A stretch of DNA of 64,000 nucleotides from Kitasatospora sp. NBC_00458 (GCF_036013975.1 NZ_CP107904.1:2108001-2172000); one strand, 5' to 3'; shown: positions 27,018 through 35,624, counted from the first letter of the stretch. The notes: generated from the letters alone by a model not told the origin. Numbers and translations are program-made.

Positions 27018-27166
27018 GGTACTGAGTGCCAAGTCCGGCGCGCCGCGCCCCGCGTGCGGCGCGCGCCACCTGGACCGGCATGCCCTGTCGGCTCTCTTCG
27101 ACTGGCGTCAGAGGCTCTCCCGAGAGAATACGGCACTCAGTACCCCTCGTAAAGGAACTCAGTACC
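27018..27166. promoter_or_regulatory. Three 13-bp palindromic operators upstream of etfB
   Basis: GGTACTGAGTGCC (27018-27030), GGCACTCAGTACC (27132-27144; exact reverse complement of the first) and GGAACTCAGTACC (27154-27166) match the sites at 24380-24456. They cover the region from about 70 to 220 bp upstream of the etfB start, with two sites 22 bp apart (two helical turns). Confidence 0.75.
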
Positions 27167-27197
27167 CTTCGGCCGTCCCGGAGCCCCGCCGGGCGGG

Positions 27198-27215
27198 CGG
27201 GGCGTCGGCGCCCCG
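27198..27215 (-). terminator. Possible terminator of the encapsulin operon
   Basis: A short GC hairpin (27198-27204 with 27209-27215, loop TCGG) lies 18 nt past the encapsulin stop. It is weaker than the other hairpins in the window. Confidence 0.45.
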
Positions 27216-27232
27216 GGCCGTCGGGCGGGCGC

Positions 27233-28030
27233 TCAGGCCCCCAGGGCGACGGCCGCCTCGGCGGTGAGGATGCGGAAGGTCATCGACTCCTGGAGGTAGA
27301 GGTCGACGGTGTCGGGGGTATGCGAGAGGTAGCCGACGGAGACGTCCTGGCCGAGCACGAGCTCGAAGTCGCCGCCGCGGGCGGAGAGCAGGAAGGCGCC
27401 CTCGATGGCGGGGGCCCAGATGATCTCGCCGTCGAGCAGGCGGGCGATGTGGGCGGCCACCGGGTAGCCGTGGTCCGAGGTCTCGCTGACGGCGGTGTAC
27501 GCGTCGGCGCCGAGGAGCAGGGCGTAGGGGCCGCCGACCCCGGCGAGGCGCAGGGCGGTGAGGGCCTGGCTGGCGGCGGTGGGGTAGTCCCGGACGTCGG
27601 CGGGGAGCGGGACCGGCGGGTTGGAGGCGCCGGCCCGGATGCCCTCGATCCCGGCCGCCCGGTAGCCCTCGAAGACGGCGCGGTCCTCGGCGCGGGCGAG
27701 CGCCCGGGCGGCGTCCTTGACCGGCTGCCAGTCGGAGTCGCGGGAGCCGCGTTCGACGTCGTCGACGGCCTCGCGCGAGACGGTGAAGGGGACGCGCAGT
27801 TCGACGACCGGCCGGGCCTCCCGGGCGTGCGCGAGGACGCCGTCGGCGGGCGGGTCGATGGCGCTCAGGTGGCCGGTGCCGACGGCCGCGAGGGTGAGGC
27901 CCTCGGGGCCGCTGAGGTCGACCACCCGACGGCCGGCCACGTGCAGTTTGAAGGTCTGCCGGGCCTCCTCCTCGATCTCCTCCCAGGCGGCGGCCGAGAC
28001 GGGGGCGAGGTCGCGGTGCAGGTTGTTCAT
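27233..28030 (-). CDS. Family 1 encapsulin shell protein
   Basis: This 265-aa HK97-fold protein assembles into an icosahedral nanocompartment. The N-terminus MNNLHRDLAPVSAAAWEEIEEEA, the middle (LRVPFTVSREAVDDVERGSRDSDWQPVKDAARALARAEDRAVFEG) and the end (GQDVSVGYLSHTPDTVDLYLQESMTFRILTAEAAVAL) are diagnostic of the CFP29/linocin-M18 type, and the length is normal. Its ATG (28028-28030) overlaps the TGA of the DyP gene (28027-28029), so shell and cargo are translationally coupled. The upstream gene carries the encapsulin-targeting peptide. Confidence 0.96.
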   Translation of the reverse strand: MNNLHRDLAPVSAAAWEEIEEEARQTFKLHVAGRRVVDLSGPEGLTLAAVGTGHLSAIDPPADGVLAHAREARPVVELRVPFTVSREAVDDVERGSRDSDWQPVKDAARALARAEDRAVFEGYRAAGIEGIRAGASNPPVPLPADVRDYPTAASQALTALRLAGVGGPYALLLGADAYTAVSETSDHGYPVAAHIARLLDGEIIWAPAIEGAFLLSARGGDFELVLGQDVSVGYLSHTPDTVDLYLQESMTFRILTAEAAVALGA

Positions 28031-29211
28031 GGTGCGGGGGTCCTTTTCAGGCTGCCGATGGCGAGCGAGCCATCGAGGACGGCGGGGACGGGCGGGGTGA
28101 CGGGCGCTGCGCCGACGGCTGCTGCTGCTTCGACGACGGCTTCGGCTTCGGCTTCTGCTTCTGCTTCGGCCGTGCGACCGGGGGCGGTGTCGGCGCGGGC
28201 GGCGGGGACGGCGTCCGGCGCGGGCGGCGGATCGTCGAGGAAGTCCGCGGTCGGCACGTGGAAGAGGGTCCCGGTGACGGCGGTGGAGAAGTCCAGCAGC
28301 CGGTCGTACGCACCCGGCGGGCGGCCGACGAACATGTTCCGCAGCATCTCCTCGGTCACCTCCGGGGTGCGCGCGTAGCCGATGAAGTAGGTGCCGAACT
28401 CCCCGCCTCCCCCGAACGACCCGAAGGCCATGTTGAACCGCATGATCTGGCGCTCCTCCCCGTCCGGTCCGGTGACGGAGGTCAGGGAGACGTGCGAGTC
28501 GGCGGGCTGGGAGTCGTCGTCGAGTTCGATGTCGGTGAGCTTGGTCCGGCCCACCGCCCGCTCCTGCGCCTCGACCGGCAGCCGGTTCCAGGCGTCCAGG
28601 TCGTGCAGGTACTTCTGCACGATGACGTAGCTGCCGCCCGCGAACCCCGGGTCCTCGGGGCCGATCCGGACGGCTGCCGCGGCCGCCCGCCCCTCGGGGT
28701 TCTCGGTGCCGTCGACGAAGCCGAGCAGGTCGCGGTCGTCGAAGTAGCGGAAGCCGTGGACGGCGTCGACGACGGTGGCGGCCCCGGCGAGCCTGCGGGT
28801 GAGCTGTCCGGCCAGTTCGAAGCAGAGGTCCATCCGGGCGGCCCGCAGGTGGAAGAGCAGGTCGCCGGGGGTGGCCGGGGCGCGGTGGCGGGCTCCGGCC
28901 ACCTCCCGGAACGGGTGCAGTCCGGCCGGGCGGGGACCGGCGAAGAGGCGGTCCCAGGCGTCGGACCCGATACCGGTGACGCAGGTCAGGCCCGCGTCGG
29001 GGGCCCGGAAGCCGACGGCGCGGCGCAGGCCCGCCAGGTCGGGGAGCAGTGCGCGGACGGCCCGCTCGCCGCCGGGGTCGACGGTGAGGACCAGGAAGAT
29101 CGCGGCACTGGTGAGCGGGGTGAGGACGGGTTGCCCGTCGGGCGGGTCGGCGGACGGCGCCGGGCCGGCGGGCGGGGGGCGGTCGGCGGGCGGGGGCGGT
29201 ACGGGCGGCAT
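28027..29211 (-). CDS. DyP-type peroxidase, encapsulin cargo
   Basis: This 394-aa heme peroxidase has the DyP GXXDG motif (GFVDGTENP) with the catalytic Asp, the proximal-His segment (DSQPADSHVSL), and distal-side residues in IMRFNMAFGSFGGGGEFGTYFIGYAR. The final residues, VLDGSLAIGSLKR, match the DGSLxIGSLK targeting peptide that docks cargo on the inside of encapsulin shells. Between catalytic domain and tag is a ~55-residue flexible linker including an AE repeat encoded by a hexanucleotide-like microsatellite (28119-28175). The ATG at 29211 has GGAG eight bases upstream. It presumably protects against peroxide inside the compartment. Confidence 0.96.
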   Translation of the reverse strand: MPPVPPPPADRPPPAGPAPSADPPDGQPVLTPLTSAAIFLVLTVDPGGERAVRALLPDLAGLRRAVGFRAPDAGLTCVTGIGSDAWDRLFAGPRPAGLHPFREVAGARHRAPATPGDLLFHLRAARMDLCFELAGQLTRRLAGAATVVDAVHGFRYFDDRDLLGFVDGTENPEGRAAAAAVRIGPEDPGFAGGSYVIVQKYLHDLDAWNRLPVEAQERAVGRTKLTDIELDDDSQPADSHVSLTSVTGPDGEERQIMRFNMAFGSFGGGGEFGTYFIGYARTPEVTEEMLRNMFVGRPPGAYDRLLDFSTAVTGTLFHVPTADFLDDPPPAPDAVPAARADTAPGRTAEAEAEAEAEAVVEAAAAVGAAPVTPPVPAVLDGSLAIGSLKRTPAP

Positions 29212-29302
29212 GGCTGACTCCGGTCTCCGGGGCCTGATCATCCGTACGATTACACCCCAGAGCGGACATTTCGGCGCGGTCGCCACCCCCGAACGCCCGA
29301 GT

Positions 29303-29355
29303 GCCCGGGAGGCCCGCACCGGGTGGACTGTCCGTCCGGTGCGGGCCTCCCGGGC
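29303..29355 (-). terminator. Strong hairpin between the MFS and DyP genes
   Basis: A perfect 20-bp stem (29303-29322 with 29336-29355) with a 13-nt loop lies 71 nt beyond the MFS stop and 92 nt before the DyP start. It isolates the encapsulin operon from upstream transcription. Confidence 0.85.
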
Positions 29356-29425
29356 CCCCGTTCCACGGGGTGCGGGGTGCGGGGTCGGGTCTGCCGGGTG
29401 CGGGGCCGTCCCGCGGGGTGCGGGG

Positions 29426-30895
29426 TCAGGTCCGGCTGCGGCGGCGCAGGCCGGACGCGGTGACCAGCGCGCCGAGCGCGACCGCCACGACCGGCACCAC
29501 CAGCGCGGCGCGGAACCCGTCCAGCCCGGCCTGCGCGCTGCCGCCGGCGCCGGTCGCCGCCAGGTTGACGGTGGTCACCACCGAGAGCCCGAGCGCCGCG
29601 CCGAACTGGAAGGAGGTGTTGAGCAGCCCGCCGGCCAGCCCCTGCTCCTCCTCGGCGACGCCGTCGGTGGCGGCGATGGTGAGCGGCCCGTAGGCGAGGG
29701 CGAAGGCCAGCCCGGTGAGGATCATGGTCGGGAACATCATCGGGTACGTCCAGTCCATCCCGACCGGCAGGAACAGCGCGTACGAGACGGCCGCCAGGCA
29801 GAAGCCGCCGAGGATCACCCGGGCGTTGCCGAACCGCTCGACCAGCTTCGGCGTGAGGGTCGGCGCCAGCACCGCGTCCACGCCGACGGCCAGCAGGGCG
29901 AGGCCGGTCTGCAGCGAGGACCAGCCGCGCAGGTCCTGCAGGTAGAGGGTGACGGTGAACTGGAAGCCGAAGAACGAGCCGGCGAAGAGCATCGCGCCGA
30001 GGTTGGCGCGCAGCAGCGGCCCGGAGCGCAGGAGGCCGAGGCGGACCAGCGGCGCGGCGGAGCGCCGTTCGACCGCCGCGAAGGCGGCGAGCAGTGCCAG
30101 CCCGCCGGCCAGCGCGGCCACCGTCCAGAGCACCTCGGCGCCGGGCTCGCCGAGCCGGACCACCGCGTAGACCAGCAGCAGCATCGAGCCGGTGGCGGTG
30201 ACGGCGCCGGCCAGGTCGAAGCGCTCACCGGGGCGGCGGACGGGCGCCTCGTCGCGCGGGATCAGCGGCAGTGCGGCGATCAGCAGGGCGCCCGCCAGCA
30301 GGACGGGGGCGAAGAACACCCAGCGCCAGCTGACCGCGGTGAGCAGCCCGCCGGCCACCAGGCCCAGCGAGAACCCGGCCGCCGCCGTGCCCGCGTAGAC
30401 CAGCAGGGCGCGGTTGCGGCGCGGCCCCTCGGCGAAGGCGGTGGTGATGACGGCCAGGCCGGCAGGGGTCATGAAGGCCGCCGAGAGCCCGGTGACGAAG
30501 CGGGCCAGGATCAGCATCCAGCCCTCGGTGGCGAGGCCGCCGAGACCGGAGAAGAGCACGAAGACGGTGAGCCAGACCAGGAACATCCGGCGCCGGCCGA
30601 GCAGGTCGGCGGTCCGGCCGCCGAGCAGCATGAACCCGCCGTAGCCGAGCACGTAGGCGCTCAGCACCCAGCTCAGCGAGCCGGTGCTCATGCCCAGGTC
30701 GGCGCGGATCGAGGGGAGCGCCACGTTGAGCATGGCGACGTCGATGCCCTCCAGGAAGATCGCTCCGCAGAGCACGAGGAGCACGGCGGCCTCCCGGCCG
30801 CCGAAGCGGGACGCCGCCGGGGGCTCGGGGGCGGTGACCGGGCCGCCGGTCTCGGACCGGCTTCCGCTTTCGGGCACGGCTGATGACACGGACAC
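29426..30895 (-). CDS. MFS multidrug exporter (DHA2-like)
   Basis: This 489-aa transporter has about fourteen transmembrane helices. It shows the first-loop motif GGRTADLLGRRRMF and the antiporter-type motif C region (GTAAAGFSLGLVAGGLLTAVSWRWVFF). It probably exports a drug-like compound with H+ exchange. The GTG at 30895 (VSVSSAVPESG) has AGGAGA five bases upstream; the longer frame is unlikely. It is divergent from an HxlR regulator gene, which probably controls it. Confidence 0.9.
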   Translation of the reverse strand: MSVSSAVPESGSRSETGGPVTAPEPPAASRFGGREAAVLLVLCGAIFLEGIDVAMLNVALPSIRADLGMSTGSLSWVLSAYVLGYGGFMLLGGRTADLLGRRRMFLVWLTVFVLFSGLGGLATEGWMLILARFVTGLSAAFMTPAGLAVITTAFAEGPRRNRALLVYAGTAAAGFSLGLVAGGLLTAVSWRWVFFAPVLLAGALLIAALPLIPRDEAPVRRPGERFDLAGAVTATGSMLLLVYAVVRLGEPGAEVLWTVAALAGGLALLAAFAAVERRSAAPLVRLGLLRSGPLLRANLGAMLFAGSFFGFQFTVTLYLQDLRGWSSLQTGLALLAVGVDAVLAPTLTPKLVERFGNARVILGGFCLAAVSYALFLPVGMDWTYPMMFPTMILTGLAFALAYGPLTIAATDGVAEEEQGLAGGLLNTSFQFGAALGLSVVTTVNLAATGAGGSAQAGLDGFRAALVVPVVAVALGALVTASGLRRRSRT

Positions 30896-31006
30896 GGAAC
30901 TCTCCTGGGAGTACGCGGGGAGGCGAGGGCGACAGCGACCCGGTTCCTGTTCGGCCGGTCGGTTCCCTCTTGTAACCACTGCCATCCTGAGGCAGCATCA
31001 GGAGGT

Positions 31007-31426
31007 GTGGAAGAAGGCACTTTGAAGTTACCGACGCACTGCGCGGGTACCGAGGACGACTACGCCGCGCTCCAGTGGGACACCCGGGAGGACTGCGAGG
31101 TCCGGCAGATCCTCGACCGGATCGCCGACAAGTGGTCCCTGCTGGTCATCGCGCTGCTCGACCGGCGCTCGCTGCGGTTCACCGAGCTGCGGCGGGAGAT
31201 CGACGGGGTGAGCCAGCGGATGCTGACCGTCACGCTGCGGCAGCTGGAACGGGACGGCCTGGTCGAGCGGACCGTGCACCCGGTCGTCCCGCCCCGGGTG
31301 GACTACGCGCTGACACCGCTCGGGCGGACGCTGCACGCCACCATCCAGTCGCTGGTGACGTGGACCGAGGCGCACCAGCGGGAGATCTCGGCGGCCCGCG
31401 CCTCGTACGACGCCCGGGCGGTGTGA
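31007..31426 (+). CDS. HxlR-family transcriptional regulator
   Basis: This ~139-aa winged-helix regulator has the family core DCEVRQILDRIADKWSLLVIALLDRRSLRFTELRREIDGVSQRMLTVTLRQLERDGLVERTVHPVVPPRVDYALTPLG; the Cys in DCEVR is the usual redox- or ligand-sensing position. The start is ambiguous. GTG 31007 is only one base after AGGAGG (31000-31005), whereas TTG 31022 keeps the core but is 16 bases away. It is divergent from the MFS exporter, and the intergenic region is about 110 bp. Confidence 0.9.
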   Translation: MEEGTLKLPTHCAGTEDDYAALQWDTREDCEVRQILDRIADKWSLLVIALLDRRSLRFTELRREIDGVSQRMLTVTLRQLERDGLVERTVHPVVPPRVDYALTPLGRTLHATIQSLVTWTEAHQREISAARASYDARAV

Positions 31427-31509
31427 GCGGGCGGGAGGCGTGAGCGGGCGGGCGGTGTGAGCGCCCGACGGGACCGCCCGGCACCGCACGGCACCGCACG
31501 CGGACGTGC

Positions 31510-31543
31510 GGAGGGGCGGGCCCGTTCCCGGACCCGCCCCTCC
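31510..31543 (+). terminator. Hairpin terminator after the HxlR gene
   Basis: A 15-bp stem with one mismatch (31510-31524 with 31529-31543) and a TTCC loop lies 84 nt after the HxlR stop, just before the end of the convergent flavin reductase gene. Confidence 0.7.
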
Positions 31544-31584
31544 CCCGTGGACCACTGACCCCGTGGACCGCTGCCCCCGCGGGG

Positions 31585-32235
31585 TCAGACCCGCAGGGCC
31601 GCCAGTTGCTCGGCGAACGGCACCACGGCCTCGGCCGCCTTGCCGGACGCCGGCCCCGGCTGCTCCGGCCGGGCCGCCGGCACGCGACCGCCCAGGAGTG
31701 CGGCCAGCTCGCCGCCCGCCCGGTCGATCCTCCCGGGGAGGCCGTCGGTGAGCCGGTCCCCCGCCGTGCCCCAGTCGTCGGTGGCGGCGTACACCGCCGT
31801 CGGGACGACCACCGCGCGCAGGTAGCCGAACAGCGGGCGCACGGCGTGCTCCAGCGCCAGCGAGTGCCGGGGCGTGCCGCCGGTGGCGGCGATCAGCACC
31901 GGCTTGCCGGTGAGCGCGTCCGGGTCGATCACGTCGAAGAACGACTTGAACAGCCCGCTGTACGAGGCGGCGAAGATCGGTGTCACCGCGATCAGCCCGT
32001 CGGCCCGGGTAACCGCCTCGATCGCCCCGCGGAGCGCGGCGCTCGGGAAGCCGGTGACCAGGTTGTGCGCGATGTCGGTTGCGAGGTCGCGCAGTTCGAC
32101 CACCGTCACCTCCACCGGCCGCCCGGTGGAGCCGAGCTGACGGACCGTCGCTTCGGCCAGCCGGTCGGCGAGCAGGCGCGTCGAGGACGGCTTGCTCAGA
32201 CCGGCGCTGACCACCACCAGCCGGTACGCGGTCAC
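31585..32235 (-). CDS. NAD(P)H-dependent FMN reductase (CE1759-like)
   Basis: This 216-aa flavodoxin-fold reductase supplies reduced FMN. It has the N-terminal phosphate loop VVSAGLSKPSSTRLLAD, the central TPIFAASYSGLFKSFFDVID and the ATGGTPRHSLALEHAVRPLF segment. Its GTG start (32233-32235) overlaps the TGA of the LLM monooxygenase (32232-32234), so the two are coupled. This is the common pairing of an FMNH2-dependent monooxygenase with its reductase. Confidence 0.93.
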   Translation of the reverse strand: MTAYRLVVVSAGLSKPSSTRLLADRLAEATVRQLGSTGRPVEVTVVELRDLATDIAHNLVTGFPSAALRGAIEAVTRADGLIAVTPIFAASYSGLFKSFFDVIDPDALTGKPVLIAATGGTPRHSLALEHAVRPLFGYLRAVVVPTAVYAATDDWGTAGDRLTDGLPGRIDRAGGELAALLGGRVPAARPEQPGPASGKAAEAVVPFAEQLAALRV

Positions 32236-33374
32236 TTGGACACCTCCGTGGTCCCGTACTGCTCGTCGTTCGCGCCCTGCTCCTGCCGCCCGCCCTGTCC
32301 GGCGAGCTCGGCCGCGACCCGGGCCGCGTGGGTCGGCCCGTCCGGGACCGAGGCCGGGCGTCCCTTGGCGAACTCCGCGCGCAGCACCGGGACGACCTCC
32401 TCGCCGAGCAGGTCCAGCTGCTCCAGCACGGTCTTCAGCGGCAGGCCGGCGTGGTCCATCAGGAACAGCTGGCGCTGGTAGTCGCCGAAGGACTCGCGGA
32501 AGGTCAGCGTCTTCTCGATGACCTCCTGCGGGCTGCCCACGGTGAGCGGGGTCTCGTCGGTGAACTCCTCCAGCGAGGGCCCGTGCCCGTAGACCGGCGC
32601 GTTGTCGAAGTACGGGCGGAACTCGCGCACCGCGTCCTGCGAGTTCTTCCGCATGAACACCTGGCCGCCGAGGCCGACGTACGCCTGCTCGGCCGTGCCG
32701 TGCCCGTAGTGGGCGTAGCGCTCGCGGTAGAGCTCGACCAGCTTCTGGAAGTGCTCCTTGGGCCAGAAGATGTTGTTCGCGAAGAAGCCGTCACCGTAGT
32801 AGGCGGCCTGCTCGGCGATCTCCGGGCTGCGGATCGAGCCGTGCCAGACGAACGGCGCGACGCCGTCCAGCGGGCGCGGGGTGGAGGTGAAGGACTGCAG
32901 CGGGGTGCGGAAGCGGCCCTGCCAGTCCACCACGTCCTCGCGCCACAGCTGGTGCAGCAGCGCGTAGTTCTCGATCGCGAGCGGGATGCCCTGGCGGATG
33001 TCCTTGCCGAACCACGGGTAGACCGGGCCGGTGTTGCCGCGGCCCATCATGAGGTCCACCCGGCCGTCCGCGAGGTGCTGGAGCATCGCGTAGTCCTCGG
33101 CGATCTTCACCGGGTCGTTGGTGGTGATCAGCGTGGTCGAGGTGGAGAGGATGATGCGGTCGGTCTGCGCGGCTATGTAGCCGAGCATGGTCGTCGGCGA
33201 GGACGGGACGAACGGCCGGTTGTGGTGCTCGCCGGTCGCGAAGACGTCCAGGCCCACCTCCTCGGCCTTGCGCGCGATGGCCACCATGGCCTTGATCCGC
33301 TCGTGCTCGGTCGGGGTGCGGCCCGTGGTCGGGTCGGGGGTGACGTCGCCGACGGTGAAGATTCCGAACTGCAT
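32232..33374 (-). CDS. LLM-class flavin-dependent monooxygenase (CE1758-like)
   Basis: This 380-aa luciferase-like TIM barrel has MQFGIFTVGDVT at the start, then DVFATGEHHNRPFVPSSPTTMLGYIAAQT and DLMMGRGNTGPVYPWFG. It forms a two-component system with the coupled FMN reductase. Together with the upstream MFS exporter and TetR this looks like an inducible detoxification unit; the substrate is unknown. The ATG at 33374 gives the usual N-terminus; GTG 33383, three codons upstream and three bases after AGGAGT, is an alternative. Confidence 0.93.
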   Translation of the reverse strand: MQFGIFTVGDVTPDPTTGRTPTEHERIKAMVAIARKAEEVGLDVFATGEHHNRPFVPSSPTTMLGYIAAQTDRIILSTSTTLITTNDPVKIAEDYAMLQHLADGRVDLMMGRGNTGPVYPWFGKDIRQGIPLAIENYALLHQLWREDVVDWQGRFRTPLQSFTSTPRPLDGVAPFVWHGSIRSPEIAEQAAYYGDGFFANNIFWPKEHFQKLVELYRERYAHYGHGTAEQAYVGLGGQVFMRKNSQDAVREFRPYFDNAPVYGHGPSLEEFTDETPLTVGSPQEVIEKTLTFRESFGDYQRQLFLMDHAGLPLKTVLEQLDLLGEEVVPVLRAEFAKGRPASVPDGPTHAARVAAELAGQGGRQEQGANDEQYGTTEVSK

Positions 33375-33406
33375 GCTGCTCACCACACTCCTGGTGAATC
33401 CCGGCT

Positions 33407-34702
33407 TCAGGATCCGATCGTCAAAGTTTCAACCACCTTAGCACCGGCTGCCCCGGTGGTATTCCCCCCGGCGCCCGGATCCCCGTCCGCGGCCGCGACC
33501 GCGACCGCACGGTCGCCGGACGCGGCGCGGTGGAGCTCGGGAGCGCGGTCGGCGGCGGCGGGTGCACGGCGGGCCGACAGGACCTCCGGCAGGAGGGTGA
33601 GCAGACCGCCGAGCGCCAGGGCCACGCCCAGCCAGAGCGGTGCGCGCAGGCCCCAGGCGTCGATGGCGAGGCCGCCGAACGAGGTGCTGACGATGATGCC
33701 CAGGGTGATGAAGGAGGAGTGGACGGTGTTCACCAGTGGACGGGCGTTTCCGGTGCGCTGGACCCGGGAGACCATCGCCGGGTTCATCGTGACCCCCACC
33801 AGGCCGACGCCGAGCAGGAAGGCCACGGCCGGCACCGGCAGGTGGGCGAAGAGCGCGAAGCCCGCGAGGAACGCGGCGTTCAGCGCGAGGCCGAGGACCA
33901 GCACGGGCACCGCGTGGCGGTCGGCGAACCGGCCGACCACGGTGTTGCCGACGACGGTGGCCGCACCGTAGGCGACCAGCAGCAGCGGAACGGACCCGGC
34001 CGCGAAGCCGGTGACCTCGGTGAGGATCGGGTTGACGTAGCTGAACGCGGCGAACGTCGCGCCGATGACCAGGGTGCTGGTGGAGAAGACCAGCCAGAGC
34101 CGCGGATTGCGGAAGACGCCCAGCTCGGAGCGGACGGAGCCGCCGCCCTCGGCGTGGTCGACGTCGGGCACGCCGAGGAGGGTGCAGAGCGCGGCGGCCA
34201 CGGTGAGCGCGGCCACCGCCCAGAAGGCGGCCCGCCAGCCCAGGTGATCCCCGATCACGGTGGCCAGCGGCAGGCCCAGCAGGGTGCCGAGCATCAGGCC
34301 GTTCATCGCGACGGCGATCGCCCGGCCGCGGACCTCGGGGCGGGCGAGCTGGGCGCTGAGCGAGATCGAGACGCCGAAGAAGGCCTGCGCGGCGACGCCG
34401 GTGACCACCCGGGCCGCCAGCATGACCGGGTAGCCGGAGGCGGTCGCGGCGAGCACGTTCCCGATCAGGAAGATCGCGAACACGAGCATCAGAGCACGCT
34501 TCTGACGCACCCTCAGGAGTGCGGCGGTGAGGACGGGCCCGCCGAAGGACATCGCGACGGCGAAGGCCGTGATCAGGTAGCCGACCTGCGGGACGGTGAC
34601 GTCGAGGCCCTCCGCCAGCTGCGGCATCAGCCCGGCGACGGCGAACTCGCTGGTCACCATGGCGAAGATGCCGAGGGCGAGGACGTACACGGCACGTGGC
34701 AT
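33407..34702 (-). CDS. MFS transporter (Cmx/CmrA or AraJ-type efflux)
   Basis: This 431-aa protein has twelve predicted helices. It starts MPRAVYVLALGIFAMVTSEFAVAGLMPQLAEGL, typical of sugar/chloramphenicol efflux transporters. Its C-terminal cytoplasmic tail is Ala-rich. The ATG at 34702 has GGGAG nine bases upstream. An 18-bp operator-like palindrome sits 33-50 bases upstream (34735-34752). It is followed by the LLM and FMN-reductase genes with a short gap, so the three genes are likely one operon. Confidence 0.92.
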   Translation of the reverse strand: MPRAVYVLALGIFAMVTSEFAVAGLMPQLAEGLDVTVPQVGYLITAFAVAMSFGGPVLTAALLRVRQKRALMLVFAIFLIGNVLAATASGYPVMLAARVVTGVAAQAFFGVSISLSAQLARPEVRGRAIAVAMNGLMLGTLLGLPLATVIGDHLGWRAAFWAVAALTVAAALCTLLGVPDVDHAEGGGSVRSELGVFRNPRLWLVFSTSTLVIGATFAAFSYVNPILTEVTGFAAGSVPLLLVAYGAATVVGNTVVGRFADRHAVPVLVLGLALNAAFLAGFALFAHLPVPAVAFLLGVGLVGVTMNPAMVSRVQRTGNARPLVNTVHSSFITLGIIVSTSFGGLAIDAWGLRAPLWLGVALALGGLLTLLPEVLSARRAPAAADRAPELHRAASGDRAVAVAAADGDPGAGGNTTGAAGAKVVETLTIGS

Positions 34703-34734
34703 GGAAAGTGCTCCCGGTGGTGTGGACGGATGTT

Positions 34735-34752
34735 TTGGATTGATCGGTTCAA
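34735..34752 (-). promoter_or_regulatory. TetR operator upstream of the MFS gene
   Basis: TTGGATTGATCGGTTCAA is an imperfect palindrome (TTG-A--GATC--T-CAA), extended on both sides by TT/AA. It shares 16 of 18 bases with the site in front of the tetR gene at 35510-35527. Confidence 0.75.
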
Positions 34753-34894
34753 AATCAGGGCAGGGCGAGACACCGGGGGTCGGCGACGGAACCCCGTTCA
34801 CCGGCGGACGCGTTCGGCCCCGAGCACGGACCCGACCGACGGGCGCGGACCCGGCCGGCGGGCACGGGGAAGGCGGGGCGCACCCCCGGAGGGA

Positions 34895-35491
34895 TCAGGG
34901 GGCGAGCGCGTCCAGTGCCGTCGCGGCGACGGCCTCGACGGCCGCCCGGTCGGCCCCGCCCTGGGCGGCGACCCGCATCCCGCCGATCACCGCGTTGAGG
35001 AACCGGGCGAGGTCACCCGGGGCACGCCGCGCGGCGATCTCGCCCGACCGCTGCCCGGCCGCCAGCACCTCGCGGAGCGCGACCAGCCGGATCTCCTGGT
35101 CACGGGCCACCATCGCGGCCGCCTCCGGGTCGCGCCCGGCCAGTTCGACGATGGTGTTCACGGTCAGGCAGCCGACGCTGCGCCCCTCCGGGCGCAGTGC
35201 GAACTCGGCGTCGACGATCCGGTCGAACAGGGTGCGGATCCGCTCCGACGGGGAGAGTTCCGCGTCCTCCAGGAGGGCGATCTGCGGGATGGTCATCAGG
35301 TCGATGTAGCGGGCCAGCGACCGCTTGAACAGGTCGTGCTTGCTGGTGAACGTGTTGTAGATGCTGCTCCGCCCGAGGCCGGTCGCCGCGCAGAGGTCCT
35401 GCGTGGAGGTGGCCTCGTAGCCGTTCGCCCAGAACGCGCGCATCGCCGCGTCCAGCGCCCGGTCCTCGTCGAAGGTGCGCGGTCTCGCCAT
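34895..35491 (-). CDS. TetR-family regulator of the MFS/LLM operon
   Basis: This 198-aa TetR protein has the N-terminal HTH in ARPRTFDEDRALDAAMRAFWANGYEATSTQDLCAATGLGRSSIYNTFTSKHDLFKRSLARY, and a C-terminal domain typical of the AcrR/TetR_C_6 kind with Cys in EGRSVGCLTVNT. The ATG at 35491 is preceded 19 bases upstream by an 18-bp operator; the same operator precedes the downstream MFS gene. Autoregulation plus repression of the MFS-LLM-reductase operon is inferred. Confidence 0.92.
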   Translation of the reverse strand: MARPRTFDEDRALDAAMRAFWANGYEATSTQDLCAATGLGRSSIYNTFTSKHDLFKRSLARYIDLMTIPQIALLEDAELSPSERIRTLFDRIVDAEFALRPEGRSVGCLTVNTIVELAGRDPEAAAMVARDQEIRLVALREVLAAGQRSGEIAARRAPGDLARFLNAVIGGMRVAAQGGADRAAVEAVAATALDALAP

Positions 35492-35509
35492 GGCAGCACC
35501 GTAGCCTTT

Positions 35510-35527
35510 TTGGATCGATCGGTGCAA
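35510..35527 (-). promoter_or_regulatory. TetR operator upstream of tetR
   Basis: TTGGATCGATCGGTGCAA is an imperfect palindrome with a CGATCG core. It ends 19 bases before the tetR ATG and matches the MFS-promoter site at 16 of 18 bases. Confidence 0.75.
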
Positions 35528-35624
35528 TACCTTCGGGCGGAGCCGCCGGCGCAGGCCCGGCGCGCGACAATGGGAGGGGTCGGAGGGGGCGGCCGGGCCG
35601 GAGCTCCGGAAGGACGGCGAACCG

